A stretch of 64,000 nt of DNA. It comes from Aquiflexum balticum DSM 16537. GTDB lineage: Bacteria > Bacteroidota > Bacteroidia > Cytophagales > Cyclobacteriaceae. The notes under the pieces were generated by a model. That model searched no databases. It was not told the DNA's origin and saw nothing but the letters and a program-made list of their open reading frames with translations. The position numbers and the translations under genes are program-made. This document shows, one piece after another, positions 29,771-37,658 of this stretch (the first letter of the stretch is position 1; each line of letters starts with the position of its first letter). The stretch covers positions 1,832,501-1,896,500 of the forward strand of contig NZ_LT838813.1 of assembly GCF_900176595.1 (NCBI RefSeq), given 5' to 3'.

Positions 29771-30247
29771 ATGGAAAATCGAATTTCGATTGAGATCCCA
29801 CAGGCGGATCTTGCGGCTGCAAAAGCCGCACTTCAGCAGGTGCAGGGTATTTTAGCACCCTATGTGATTGCCCTTACTCCCGAGCAGCGGAAGACCATTC
29901 CGAAGATGAGTGATGGCACGGAACCTTTCGTCGAAAAGGTAATGGACTATGCTGTCAACAATGTGGAGTTTCTCCCGCCCTTTGTCAGTCAGGAGGAAAT
30001 GCAGAAGGATTGGTCAGCAGTAATGGGTCTGATGCCCCTGTTGCGGATGGTAGATCAGATCAAAGACACGCTGAGTGATACGGCCATGATGGCCGGTTCC
30101 GAGGCGTATCTTGGCGCATTGAGCTATTACAACTCGGTAAAGCAAGGAGCGAAAGTCAATGCCCCCGATGCCAAGGCTATCTATGAAGACCTGAAAAAAA
30201 GGTTTGAACGGAGAAGCCGAAAAGGAAACGGCAGTGTGATTGAGTAA
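29771..30247 (+). CDS. Conserved Bacteroidota protein of unknown function (158 aa)
   Basis: I chose the ATG at 29771 (MENRISIEIPQADL); an upstream in-frame start at 29738 adds 11 residues of non-coding character. The protein is soluble, mostly helical, with the segments DGTEPFVEKVMDYAVNN, FLPPFVSQEEM and GSEAYLGALSYYNSVK, and a basic C-terminus (RFERRSRKGNG). I recognise this as a recurring hypothetical family in Bacteroidota but know no function. A strong terminator follows it, and a 21-bp tandem repeat array begins beyond the terminator. GC content is higher than in surrounding intergenic DNA. Confidence 0.7.
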   Translation: MENRISIEIPQADLAAAKAALQQVQGILAPYVIALTPEQRKTIPKMSDGTEPFVEKVMDYAVNNVEFLPPFVSQEEMQKDWSAVMGLMPLLRMVDQIKDTLSDTAMMAGSEAYLGALSYYNSVKQGAKVNAPDAKAIYEDLKKRFERRSRKGNGSVIE

Positions 30248-30257
30248 TTAATAATGA

Positions 30258-30659
30258 TTGGGTCTATTAAATGACCCTTATCAGGCCGGACCATCAGGTT
30301 CGGCCTTTTTTAATGCGAGTCAAAATGATCCAAAGGATCTCTTCCAAACTTTCTCATTCCACCTCCAAGGCCCACTTTCCGAGCAACACAATGAAATTGT
30401 CGAGCAAAAAGGTGGAAACTTCGAGCAAAAAGAGAGAATCGTCGAGCAAAAAGGTGGAAGCTTCGAGCAATTAGGTGAAATTGTCGAGCAAAAAGGCGAA
30501 AGTTTCGAGCAAATAGGTGGAAGCGTTGAGCAAAAAGGCGAAAGCTTCGAGCAAAAAGGTGCAAGCTTTGAGCAAATAGGTGCAATTGTCGAGCAAAAAG
30601 GTGAAAGCTTTGAGCAAGTAGGTGCAAGGTTGGAGCAAAAAGGTTCAATGATGGGGTAA
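30258..30659 (+). CDS. Doubtful heptad-repeat ORF
   Basis: A TTG-initiated frame of 133 codons spanning the 21-bp array. It encodes VEQKGES/FEQIGGS-like heptads with hydrophobic residues at position 1 and often at position 4. Its first 40 codons run through the terminator at 30283-30314, so the N-terminus is unlikely to be real. Some unit-to-unit changes are synonymous in this frame (GTC/GTT, TTC/TTT, GGT/GGC), which weakly favours translation. Other frames are also open. Treat it as unproven. Confidence 0.25.
   Translation: MGLLNDPYQAGPSGSAFFNASQNDPKDLFQTFSFHLQGPLSEQHNEIVEQKGGNFEQKERIVEQKGGSFEQLGEIVEQKGESFEQIGGSVEQKGESFEQKGASFEQIGAIVEQKGESFEQVGARLEQKGSMMG
30283..30314 (+). terminator. Terminator after the 158-residue gene
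   Basis: AGGCCGGACC pairs with GGTTCGGCCT (one G-T wobble) across an ATCA loop, followed by T6. It lies before the tandem repeat array, so the array is probably not co-expressed at full level with the upstream gene. Confidence 0.8.
30378..30650 (+). repeat. 21-bp tandem repeat array, 12 good units plus one degenerate
   Basis: The unit is close to GTCGAGCAAAAAGGTGAAAGC. In each unit the GAGCAA hexamer is invariant and recurs every 21 bp from 30378 to 30650, while other positions vary. Units tend to alternate between GTC- and TTC-starting forms, giving a partial 42-bp period. Because the period is a multiple of three, several frames are open on both strands. In the frame starting at TTG 30258 it reads as a heptapeptide series (VEQKGES / FEQIGGS). 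Confidence 0.95.
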
Positions 30660-30660
30660 T

Positions 30661-30703
30661 CAAGTAGGGGGGGGGACTTCCGAAGTCCCCCCCTCTACTT
30701 GGG
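30661..30703. repeat. G-run hairpin
   Basis: AAGTAG followed by nine G and ACTTCC is mirrored by GAAGTCCCCCCC and CTACTT, giving a stem of about 17 bp with a tiny loop. It lies directly after the tandem array. No T-run follows, so it is not a classical terminator. Confidence 0.75.
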
Positions 30704-30759
30704 AAGTACCGCTTTTTTGAAATTTCCCATCGGATCGCGGATGACCCAGAATGGGTCAA

Positions 30760-30843
30760 ATGTTTATAGTAATCTGGTAAGTTGAAAAGGTACGACCCCG
30801 TCGGGGTCGAACAAAACGGAGACACGGACTTGACTATAAACAT
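30760..30843. repeat. MITE-like palindromic element with CGACCCCG core
   Basis: Terminal 11-bp inverted repeats ATGTTTATAGT (30760-30770) and ACTATAAACAT (30833-30843) enclose the palindrome CGACCCCGTCGGGGTCG (30793-30809). The total length is 84 bp. Such elements are common in Bacteroidota intergenic DNA. No coding capacity is present. Confidence 0.7.
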
Positions 30844-31381
30844 GTAATCCCTTTAGGATTATTTTGGAAGAACTCCCGGCAACTTTATAGGATCCAAAAA
30901 ATAATTGGGCGAAGTTGCAAACTCCGCCCAGTCAAACGCCTAAACTATACCCAGACGGGGTATTGAAAAAGTTTAATCAGATAGCCGCATCAATAGGTGA
31001 AAGAGACAGAAGAGGGTTAAGACCTTCTTAACTTAATGGAGGCAGGAGAGTAACATTCTTAACTTTCCTACTCCTGCCTATACCCAATAAGTGTCTACTG
31101 AATTATCCCAGTAGAGCGACCAAGACGAAAATTGATATAAATATCTTAATTAAGCGTCGAATGGCCCAAATTAACGTTCGCAAGAATCGTGAGGTTATCT
31201 TGATTTTTAACTTGAACTCCATGTATTTGTGAGTTAAGAGTAAAAAGATACCTCTTCTGTCAAACAATGAATGATTAATTGTCAATTAAAAGTTCCAAAA
31301 CTGAGAATAATTTCAATCAAACGCTATCCCACAATGGTGGAGGAGGTGGTGCAGATTTTAGAGGTAAGTAGCTTCAGGATT
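30844..31381. other. Palindrome-rich non-coding stretch
   Basis: Small hairpins follow one another: TAATCC/GGATTA (30846-30862), TGGGCGAAGTTGC/CTCCGCCCA (about 30905-30930) and GGCAGGAG/CTCCTGCC (about 31042-31079). A 60-codon frame on the minus strand (31103-31285) has no recognisable features and is not called. The region looks like an accumulation zone for small repeats next to the restriction gene. Confidence 0.5.
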
Positions 31382-31592
31382 TTATTTGTCGTTGTACCGA
31401 TCATGAATTGTTTTTAGTATTCCGAAAATTAAATAGCCCAAAGCAATAATTCCTAAGACTGGCATTATTACAGTTCCAAGTCCAACCATAAAAAGAAGAA
31501 AACCACCAATTAATGAGATTAAAAATAACCAGGAAAAAATACCTCGAATTATAGAAAAGATATTCTTAAAAATTGAAGAAGATGTAGGTTTA
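31382..31592 (-). pseudogene. Out-of-frame membrane tail of the gene at 31590-31928
   Basis: In the frame reached by deleting one base from the A11 run, the minus strand reads KPTSSSIFKNIFSII, then a hydrophobic stretch including WLFLISLIGGFLLFMVGLG and GIIALGYLIFGIL, and ends KTIHDRYNDK-stop at 31382. This makes two transmembrane segments with a basic end. It has no convincing start of its own, so I read it as the C-terminus of the upstream gene separated by a frameshift. Sequencing error, mutation, or regulated slippage are all possible. Confidence 0.5.
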
Positions 31593-31928
31593 TTTTTTTT
31601 TTTCTATTACCTCATCGAAATTATCAATTGAAAAATCATAATCAATTATTTCATCCTTTTTTATAAATTGTTCATAATTGAAATCTCTTCTAATATAAAT
31701 TTGCCTTGCAAATCTTTCTTCATTGTCAAAATATCCGATAAAGTAATTGTTTTCAAGATTTTCAATGTAATTCGCAACGCGGATTTTTCCATATTTAGGA
31801 TAATTCTTTCTTAAATCCTCTTCTATTGTTTCTGTAATAATATTGAAATCAACATAATCTCCATTTTTTAGAAGTTCAATGACTTTTTCGTAAATGATTC
31901 TATCTCTTTCCATATTTGAAATTACCAT
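31590..31928 (-). CDS. Unknown protein coupled to the type IIG enzyme (112 aa as read)
   Basis: The ATG at 31928 overlaps the TGA of the restriction enzyme gene (TGATG), so translation is probably coupled. The encoded protein is charged and probably helical, with no recognised domain. As read it stops (EVIEKKK then TAA) directly after an A11 run (T11 on the plus strand, 31593-31603). One base fewer in that run would continue the frame to a stop at 31382 through a hydrophobic tail, giving about 181 residues. It may therefore be a frameshifted or slippage-controlled gene whose intact product is membrane-bound. Confidence 0.5.
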   Translation of the reverse strand: MVISNMERDRIIYEKVIELLKNGDYVDFNIITETIEEDLRKNYPKYGKIRVANYIENLENNYFIGYFDNEERFARQIYIRRDFNYEQFIKKDEIIDYDFSIDNFDEVIEKKK

Positions 31929-34900
31929 CAATTTATTATTAATCCCCCCCCTTCCACTATCCTAATCTCCTCCTCCGTCAACCCATACAACTCATATACC
32001 AGCTTATCGATCTCGCGGTCGAGGCGGGTGATGTCGGATTGGAGGGCTTGGGCTTTGGCTTTTTGTTCATGGAAATACGCCATCCATTCCGCTTCTTCCG
32101 ACAGACTCAATTTCACTTTTGCTTTCTTCAATTCTCCCAAGAATCCCTTGAAGTCTAAGGAAGGCCAGTTTTGGAGTTTGGTGGTAAGCTTTTCAATTGG
32201 AAACTTAGCAAGTATATGATTCTGAAATGCCGTTGAGAATCTAGTAAATATTTTTCCATTTTCCAGAAGAATGGATACTAAGCTTGAAAGGCTAATTTGG
32301 TTGTCACTGGGTATTTTCTTTATTGGAAGTTCTTTAAATTCTCCAACTCGAATCTTCGGGAATAAATTATCAAACTCATTATTTTTGTATCTAAAATAGA
32401 AGGCCATTAATCTAGAATTCAAGATTCCAAGAATATACTTTAAATCAAATAGATCACATTTTTTGGTGTCAATTCTGGCGATATAAAGACTTCTATCAAT
32501 TTTAAATTCTTCTTCTATAAATGTGCTTACTAAAGTTGATCCTAAAATCTCTCTAAAAACAATTCTTGGCCCAGAAAAATATTCTATAGGTCTTGGAGCA
32601 GCTAGCCAATCACCATAACTTATATAGTGCTTTTCATCCCAATTGTAAAAATACCTACCAACATGTTGACCTTTCAACTCAGGGACGAATGTTGAATCCT
32701 TCTTAAAGTTGGAATGATAAGCTCTTGAACTTATGACCTCTGCTTCTTGTCCGGTATATTTATCATAAGGATTTATTCCACGGATTACATCTAAGATATT
32801 TCCAACTTTTTCAGTGTGCTTAATTACTTTTTCAAATAATGGAATTAATGCCTCACTTATTTCTACATCAAAAATAAATCCCTCATTTTTTTCAAACCTT
32901 TCTTGGTTTACAAAATGCCTAAATATCAATTGCTTGTCTTTAAATTCATTTATTTCAATTTTATTCCTGTTTTTTTCTTTTTTCCCAGTAAAAATCATTG
33001 TGTCAACCGTAGCTTCTTCAAAAACATTATCAAGATTAGGAGTGATAGTAAGGAAATTTAAATTGCTTAATACGAATTCTCGACAGCTTGACATCATCAT
33101 ATTCTTTAACCATGAATTCGGAACTATATAACTTATCACACCATTTAATCCAAGGAGTTTTATTTCCTTTTCAATAAATGAAACATACAAATCAACTTGA
33201 TACTGGGCAGTGAAATATTCTTTTGATAATTGTTTCTTCAATACATCAGGTAGATCCTTTGAGACATAAGGCGGATTCCCCACCACCACATCAAAACCTC
33301 CTTTGGCAAATACCTTTGGGAATTGGGCTTGCCAGTGAAAGGCCAAGTCTCCTGCTACTTCGGGGTCATCGATCAGGGAGTTGCCAACTTTGATATTGGA
33401 ACTGAGGGTACTGAGTTTTCTGCCTTTCTGTGCCGTACGCAGCCATAAGCTCAAGCGGGCTATTTCCACAGATTCTTCATTGATATCGACGCCGAAGATG
33501 TTGTTTTCGAGGATGTGGTTTTCCACGTTGGGGAAGACGATGCTGCTGCCGAAGAGCATGGATTCGAGTTCGTCCAGGTAGCGGTGCTCGGCCATCAGGA
33601 ACTCCAGGACCTGATTCAGGAAAGCACCCGAACCGCAGGCAGGATCGCAGATGGCGAGTTGCAGCAGCCATTCCCGGTATGCTTTGAGTTGGGCCACAAG
33701 CTTCTGCAGCGTATCTTTCTTCCGCCCGGCTTTCCCCTTGGCAAATTCCTCATCGATGATGCCGAGTTCGGCTTTTTTCTCCGTGCAGAGTTTGCCGAGG
33801 GTATTGTCCACGATGTATTTGGTGATGTACTTGGGGGTGTAGAATACCCCGTCTTTCTTCCGCTTGGTTTTGCTTTTGTCCACAGTAGTCCCTTCCAGCG
33901 AAGCGCGGACATTCTCGATGTCGTTCAGACTGTGCTCGAAGATATGGCCGAGGATATTGGTGTCCACTTCGGATTCGAAGTCGTACTCGGTGAGTTTGGA
34001 AACGTGCTTTTTGAGCAAGCCATCGGAAATAGTCAGGCTGTCCAACAGTTCATCATGTGCAAAGAGTCCGCCATTGTAGGCATGGATTTCGGCTTTATCC
34101 TTCCTGGCGGGTCGCCCGGTATTCATAAATCCAAAATACAGCTTGAACCGATCGTAAAGTGGGACATAAGAATCCAAATGCTCTAAGGTTTCCCATTGCT
34201 TGATAATCTCAGAGATGGAGTTTGGCGGAAGCAGCCCCTTGTCCTCAGCAAAGAAAATAAAGAGAAAGCGGTCGAGTAGCTTTTGGCTTTTTTTATAGAG
34301 CAGGAGTTCGTCCAGTCCGGGATTATTGGCGACCATATCCTGCCAGAGTTGCTGTTTGAAAGCCGAATAATCGGAGTAAAGCTTTTTGGTGATCTGCTCT
34401 TCGATAATCAGGGATTCGGCCTTGATCTTTTCGGGAATTCCCTTCAGTAAGTTATCCTTTTGCAACAACAGCCACAGCATTCTAAACTCATCCTGCTGCA
34501 TGTGAAGTATGGAGAACTCGTAGTAATCTACCGCATTGTGGATATAAAAGCGCAGCTTTTCAAAGTTGCTCGTGATGACATAGACACAATCAGGATGGTT
34601 GTTTTTGTAATTGAAAGCCTGATCCCGGATTTTTTCCAGATCCTTGGTATCTGTCCCTTTCAGTTCGATGACGGCAATTGCTTTGCCGTCCTTAATGATT
34701 GCACCATCCGTTTTCTTGCTGTCCTTGATGTTTTTGAGTTCCGTGGTCAGGTTAAAATCCGGATCGGGATTGATCGTGTAGCCGAGAATATTGACAAAAA
34801 GTTCACGGAGAAATCCCTCCTGAAACTGCTCTTCTTTCGATGCCCGGATATTTGCCCGGCGCATGGGATCGTGGAAGTAAGTCAGGTAAGCCCCAAAGGC

Positions 34901-34969
34901 AGCATGCATGGGTGCCTGTTCCTGACCTGCGAGGTATTTTTTAAGAACTGAATTCTGAAAAAGAGCCAT
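31928..34969 (-). CDS. Type IIG (Eco57I-like) restriction-modification enzyme
   Basis: A 1013-residue single-chain restriction and DNA adenine methylation enzyme. The N-terminal PD-(D/E)xK-like nuclease has D88 and E102-L-K104 (VIELKG). The methyltransferase core has motif I DPACGSGAF at 442-450 and catalytic motif IV NPPY at 565-568. The C-terminal half holds the target recognition domain, a second helical spacer and the tail EEEIRIVEGGGLIIN. No separate specificity subunit is seen, so recognition must be internal. The TRD region (about 32160-33250) is clearly more AT-rich than the methyltransferase and nuclease parts. A G8 run (C8 on the plus strand at 31944-31951) lies eight codons before the stop. 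A one-base expansion there would fuse the protein in frame with the downstream gene. Confidence 0.9.
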   Translation of the reverse strand: MALFQNSVLKKYLAGQEQAPMHAAFGAYLTYFHDPMRRANIRASKEEQFQEGFLRELFVNILGYTINPDPDFNLTTELKNIKDSKKTDGAIIKDGKAIAVIELKGTDTKDLEKIRDQAFNYKNNHPDCVYVITSNFEKLRFYIHNAVDYYEFSILHMQQDEFRMLWLLLQKDNLLKGIPEKIKAESLIIEEQITKKLYSDYSAFKQQLWQDMVANNPGLDELLLYKKSQKLLDRFLFIFFAEDKGLLPPNSISEIIKQWETLEHLDSYVPLYDRFKLYFGFMNTGRPARKDKAEIHAYNGGLFAHDELLDSLTISDGLLKKHVSKLTEYDFESEVDTNILGHIFEHSLNDIENVRASLEGTTVDKSKTKRKKDGVFYTPKYITKYIVDNTLGKLCTEKKAELGIIDEEFAKGKAGRKKDTLQKLVAQLKAYREWLLQLAICDPACGSGAFLNQVLEFLMAEHRYLDELESMLFGSSIVFPNVENHILENNIFGVDINEESVEIARLSLWLRTAQKGRKLSTLSSNIKVGNSLIDDPEVAGDLAFHWQAQFPKVFAKGGFDVVVGNPPYVSKDLPDVLKKQLSKEYFTAQYQVDLYVSFIEKEIKLLGLNGVISYIVPNSWLKNMMMSSCREFVLSNLNFLTITPNLDNVFEEATVDTMIFTGKKEKNRNKIEINEFKDKQLIFRHFVNQERFEKNEGFIFDVEISEALIPLFEKVIKHTEKVGNILDVIRGINPYDKYTGQEAEVISSRAYHSNFKKDSTFVPELKGQHVGRYFYNWDEKHYISYGDWLAAPRPIEYFSGPRIVFREILGSTLVSTFIEEEFKIDRSLYIARIDTKKCDLFDLKYILGILNSRLMAFYFRYKNNEFDNLFPKIRVGEFKELPIKKIPSDNQISLSSLVSILLENGKIFTRFSTAFQNHILAKFPIEKLTTKLQNWPSLDFKGFLGELKKAKVKLSLSEEAEWMAYFHEQKAKAQALQSDITRLDREIDKLVYELYGLTEEEIRIVEGGGLIIN

Positions 34970-35160
34970 AAGCTAAATTTGATCAAAAAGGGATTCAAAC
35001 TGATTTGTTTTTGAAGATAAGGAATAAAGTAAATTTTCGGTAAGTTGGAAAAGGATTTTTAATGGGGCAGGAGGGTTGGACATTTCAGAATTGGGATTTC
35101 AAACCCCAAAAATAAAAGGGTGGAATTACAAATCCCACTCTGATAGGGAAGGATGAATTT

Positions 35161-35194
35161 AAAAAAAAGGTTACCCGATTTCTCAGGTAACCCA
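35161..35194 (-). terminator. Terminator of the baeRF gene
   Basis: On the minus strand GGGTTACC and GGTAACC form a stem around a loop of about 9 nt followed by T8. It lies about 30 bp downstream of the baeRF stop. Confidence 0.85.
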
Positions 35195-35222
35195 TGATTT
35201 TATTCTTTTGGAATAAGATAGA

Positions 35223-36383
35223 TTAAAGCGGATATCTTAGAATCCCTGCGATGGCAGCACTTTCTTCCGGCATCATCTCGGGATCTACCATATAGACTTT
35301 CCCTTTAAAATCTATGACCTTGGCGGCTGCTTCATCTATCAGACAGTGCATGCCGGGTTCTTGGGTATCAGAAAGGATGATTTTATGGTTGGTTTCATCA
35401 TAGCTTCCCCACAGGTGTACATGGTCCTTATTGACCAAAAGTGTATCCACTGCGCCGGTCAAGGCTGCTTTGATCAGTTTAAGTTTGTCATTGTTGATGG
35501 CAAGACCATTGGCAAGATAGGAACCGAAGCTCGCTTTCCTTTCCAGTCTTTCCTTTTCAAAATATGGTTCTGCTACCTCCCAGGATTTGGCATGCAGTAT
35601 CATCATATCATTATGGTTGAATGCTCCGGTTATCTTGCCTTCTTTCAAATAGTTATAACTGTTTGCCTCCCTATAAATCGGAGCAAGATATTCGACACCT
35701 GCCAAATAAAGGGGCAGCGGATTTTTGTTCAAAAGAGGAACAAGCTTGTTGTCCACCCTGTGGAAGAAATTCAAGAGTCTTTTCTTGCGCTCTTCATCAG
35801 AATTTTCACTGTGGCCATGAAACTGTGAACCAACTCCTCCACCTCCACGGGCCTGGAATCCTTTATCTTCCCCGCTTTTTTCTTCATCAGTAAAGGAAGA
35901 AGCAAAATCCTCATCGTCAATTTCCTGAATCCCGTTTCTTGTGGCTTCATAGAGATAAATATGATCCAGGTTCAGCAATAACAAATAGTAGTGCCCATCA
36001 TCAGCCAATTCAGGAATCATCGGTAAAAGCATTGGCTTAGAACCTATAAAATGACTTCCTTCTTTAATTTCAAGAGGCATTTGGAAAATTTCCATTTCTC
36101 CATCAAAAAGAAAAACGGCCAACATATCGGAATTATGCTCCCAAAACTCTGGGTTTTCCAGCAAAGCATAAGCCGGGCTCAGGATTTTTTCAGTCTCTTT
36201 CCAACCAAATCCCTTTTCGGAATTTAACCGGCTTTCTATTTCCTGAAGTTGGTTTTTGAAATGGGTTTTGTCGTCTTTATAAGCATTGGTACTCAGTCGT
36301 GTGGTTGGAGTATAAATGGATATAAAAGGGAAACCTGATTTCTTTGACAATTCTATGAACTGATTTTTGTTAAAAATTTTCAT
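35223..36383 (-). CDS. baeRF family protein (bacterial eRF1/Pelota-like)
   Basis: A 386-residue protein resembling the bacterial archaeo-eukaryotic release-factor families. The N-terminal part starts MKIFNKNQFIELS with the SIYTPT segment usual for the group. A central glycine-rich loop GGGGVGSQFHGH lies at about 180-191, where eRF1 carries GGQ; here only GSQ (185-187) is found. It is followed by the helix EERKKRLLNFFHRVD. The C-terminal part (about 300-386) is like the eL30e-type domain 3. The related Balon protein binds hibernating ribosomes. The gene is divergent from an HPF-like gene 100 bp away, supporting a role in ribosome dormancy or rescue. That role is inference. Confidence 0.75.
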   Translation of the reverse strand: MKIFNKNQFIELSKKSGFPFISIYTPTTRLSTNAYKDDKTHFKNQLQEIESRLNSEKGFGWKETEKILSPAYALLENPEFWEHNSDMLAVFLFDGEMEIFQMPLEIKEGSHFIGSKPMLLPMIPELADDGHYYLLLLNLDHIYLYEATRNGIQEIDDEDFASSFTDEEKSGEDKGFQARGGGGVGSQFHGHSENSDEERKKRLLNFFHRVDNKLVPLLNKNPLPLYLAGVEYLAPIYREANSYNYLKEGKITGAFNHNDMMILHAKSWEVAEPYFEKERLERKASFGSYLANGLAINNDKLKLIKAALTGAVDTLLVNKDHVHLWGSYDETNHKIILSDTQEPGMHCLIDEAAAKVIDFKGKVYMVDPEMMPEESAAIAGILRYPL

Positions 36384-36483
36384 TTTTTGATTAGGTTTAG
36401 AATGTTTTAGAAAGGAATTTTAGCTATCGATAATTAAAAATATCTATTTTATTAAATTAACAAAAAATCCAATAAATAATACT

Positions 36484-36795
36484 ATGAATTACACAGAAAA
36501 TTACAAAGGGATAAAAATTGATGTGCAAGCCCCACAAGTTGACCTTCCTGAAGGTCTGCAAGCCCAGATCAGAAAATCCATAGACAAGATTTCAAGATTT
36601 ACCCACGATATCAATGCGGTTGATCTTTACTTTAATATTTCAGGAACAGGAAAGACAGCAGAAAGAATATTGGGAATGAGAGTTGGTATTCCTGGTCCGG
36701 ATGTTTATTCCGAGGAAAAAGGGAAAGACAGATGGAATACCATGTTGAGAAGTGTCACGGATAAAAATATCAGACAACTTCAGAAGGATAAATAG
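36484..36795 (+). CDS. HPF/RaiA-like ribosome-associated protein
   Basis: A 103-residue single-domain protein. The N-terminal NYTENYKGIKIDVQAP, the helix QAQIRKSIDKISRFTHDI, then strands and a second helix DRWNTMLRSVTDKNIRQLQK fit the short HPF fold. A conserved strand reads AERILGMRVGIPG. There is no C-terminal dimerisation domain, so it is of the short type. Short HPF proteins bind the 30S decoding site in stationary phase. It is divergent from the baeRF gene, probably sharing a control region of about 100 bp. Confidence 0.75.
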   Translation: MNYTENYKGIKIDVQAPQVDLPEGLQAQIRKSIDKISRFTHDINAVDLYFNISGTGKTAERILGMRVGIPGPDVYSEEKGKDRWNTMLRSVTDKNIRQLQKDK

Positions 36796-36851
36796 GGATT
36801 TTAATTATGAAGGAGGTTTAACCCTACTTTGTCATATCAAATGGAGGAGAG

Positions 36852-36922
36852 TTAAACCTGACAGGTAAATAGCACCAATGGTCTCAAAAAAACCATTTAA
36901 GATGTAAAAACCTGTCAGGTTT
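36852..36922. repeat. AAACCTGACAGGT inverted-repeat element
   Basis: AAACCTGACAGGT near 36856 and ACCTGTCAGGTTT near 36909 are inverted copies with about 40 bp between them. It is a small dispersed palindrome type common in this phylum. It separates the HPF-like gene from the rhomboid gene and may also act as a terminator-like structure. Confidence 0.6.
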
Positions 36923-36941
36923 CATATTTTCTGGTTAGTTA

Positions 36942-37571
36942 TCAAAACATCCTGAAGCTTTTTATTTGGTCTATAAAATTCAGGGCACTTTGGGGATTGA
37001 CGACCAAAATAAAGGCAATTCCAAACAGTGCTCCATATAAATGCGCGTCGTGGTTGATACCATCGGCGCCTTTTTGTGCCTGTACGACCGAATAGATCAA
37101 AAACATGATTCCTAATGCAAATCCCGGTAAACAAATAATCCCGAAGAGGCAGATATCCGACAAAGGCATCAGAATGATGCTTCCAAAGACGGTGGCCGCA
37201 ACTCCGCCTGATGCACCAAGCGCACGGTAGTAGGAATGATCCTTATGCTTAAAGAAGGTTGGTATGTCGGCAACCACTATGGCACCCACATAGAAAAGCA
37301 CATAAGCAATTATTCCCATCACCATTCCAAACTTAAATATCAAAAACATCTCCACCACCCTTCCAAAAAAATAGAAGGTAAACATGTTGAACAGCAGGTG
37401 GATATTGTCTTTGTGGATAAATCCCGAAAGTACAAACCTGTCCCACTGCCCCTTATTATTGATCATATAAGGTGTAAACATCCACCTGTTGAGCAGTTCA
37501 GGCTTTCTCCAGGCCTGATACGAAGTCAATGCAGTAAGGGCAATCAATACGACCGTTGCGGATAATTCCAT
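36942..37571 (-). CDS. Rhomboid family intramembrane serine protease
   Basis: A 209-residue protein with about six transmembrane helices. The catalytic dyad is S121 in GASGG and H177 in HDAHLYGALFG. The upstream HLLFNMFTFYFFG segment (residues about 58-70) supplies the conserved H and N of the oxyanion region. It cleaves transmembrane substrates within the inner membrane; the substrates are unknown. No extra soluble domain is present. It stands alone, with repeats on both sides. Confidence 0.9.
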   Translation of the reverse strand: MELSATVVLIALTALTSYQAWRKPELLNRWMFTPYMINNKGQWDRFVLSGFIHKDNIHLLFNMFTFYFFGRVVEMFLIFKFGMVMGIIAYVLFYVGAIVVADIPTFFKHKDHSYYRALGASGGVAATVFGSIILMPLSDICLFGIICLPGFALGIMFLIYSVVQAQKGADGINHDAHLYGALFGIAFILVVNPQSALNFIDQIKSFRMF

Positions 37572-37658
37572 TTGTTGAGGTTGTTTATTTGTCTTTTAGT
37601 ATAGTAGTCTTTAATACTATCCAACAAATGTAGGTGATAAATTACAAACAAAACTTGT

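Noticed and set aside
30378-30650. CRISPR array
   Set aside because: The units are contiguous 21-mers without spacers, and no cas genes are near.
30310-30843. 177-codon minus-strand frame with LFARSFH-like heptads
   Set aside because: It is the reverse complement of the 21-bp array, open only because the period is a multiple of three; it also crosses a hairpin and the MITE-like element.
31103-31285. 60-codon minus-strand frame with basic, hydrophobic content
   Set aside because: No family, no linked gene, and located in palindrome-rich DNA; support was too weak.
33515-34186. 223-codon frame antisense to the type IIG gene
   Set aside because: It mirrors the GC-richer methyltransferase region and shows no domain of its own.
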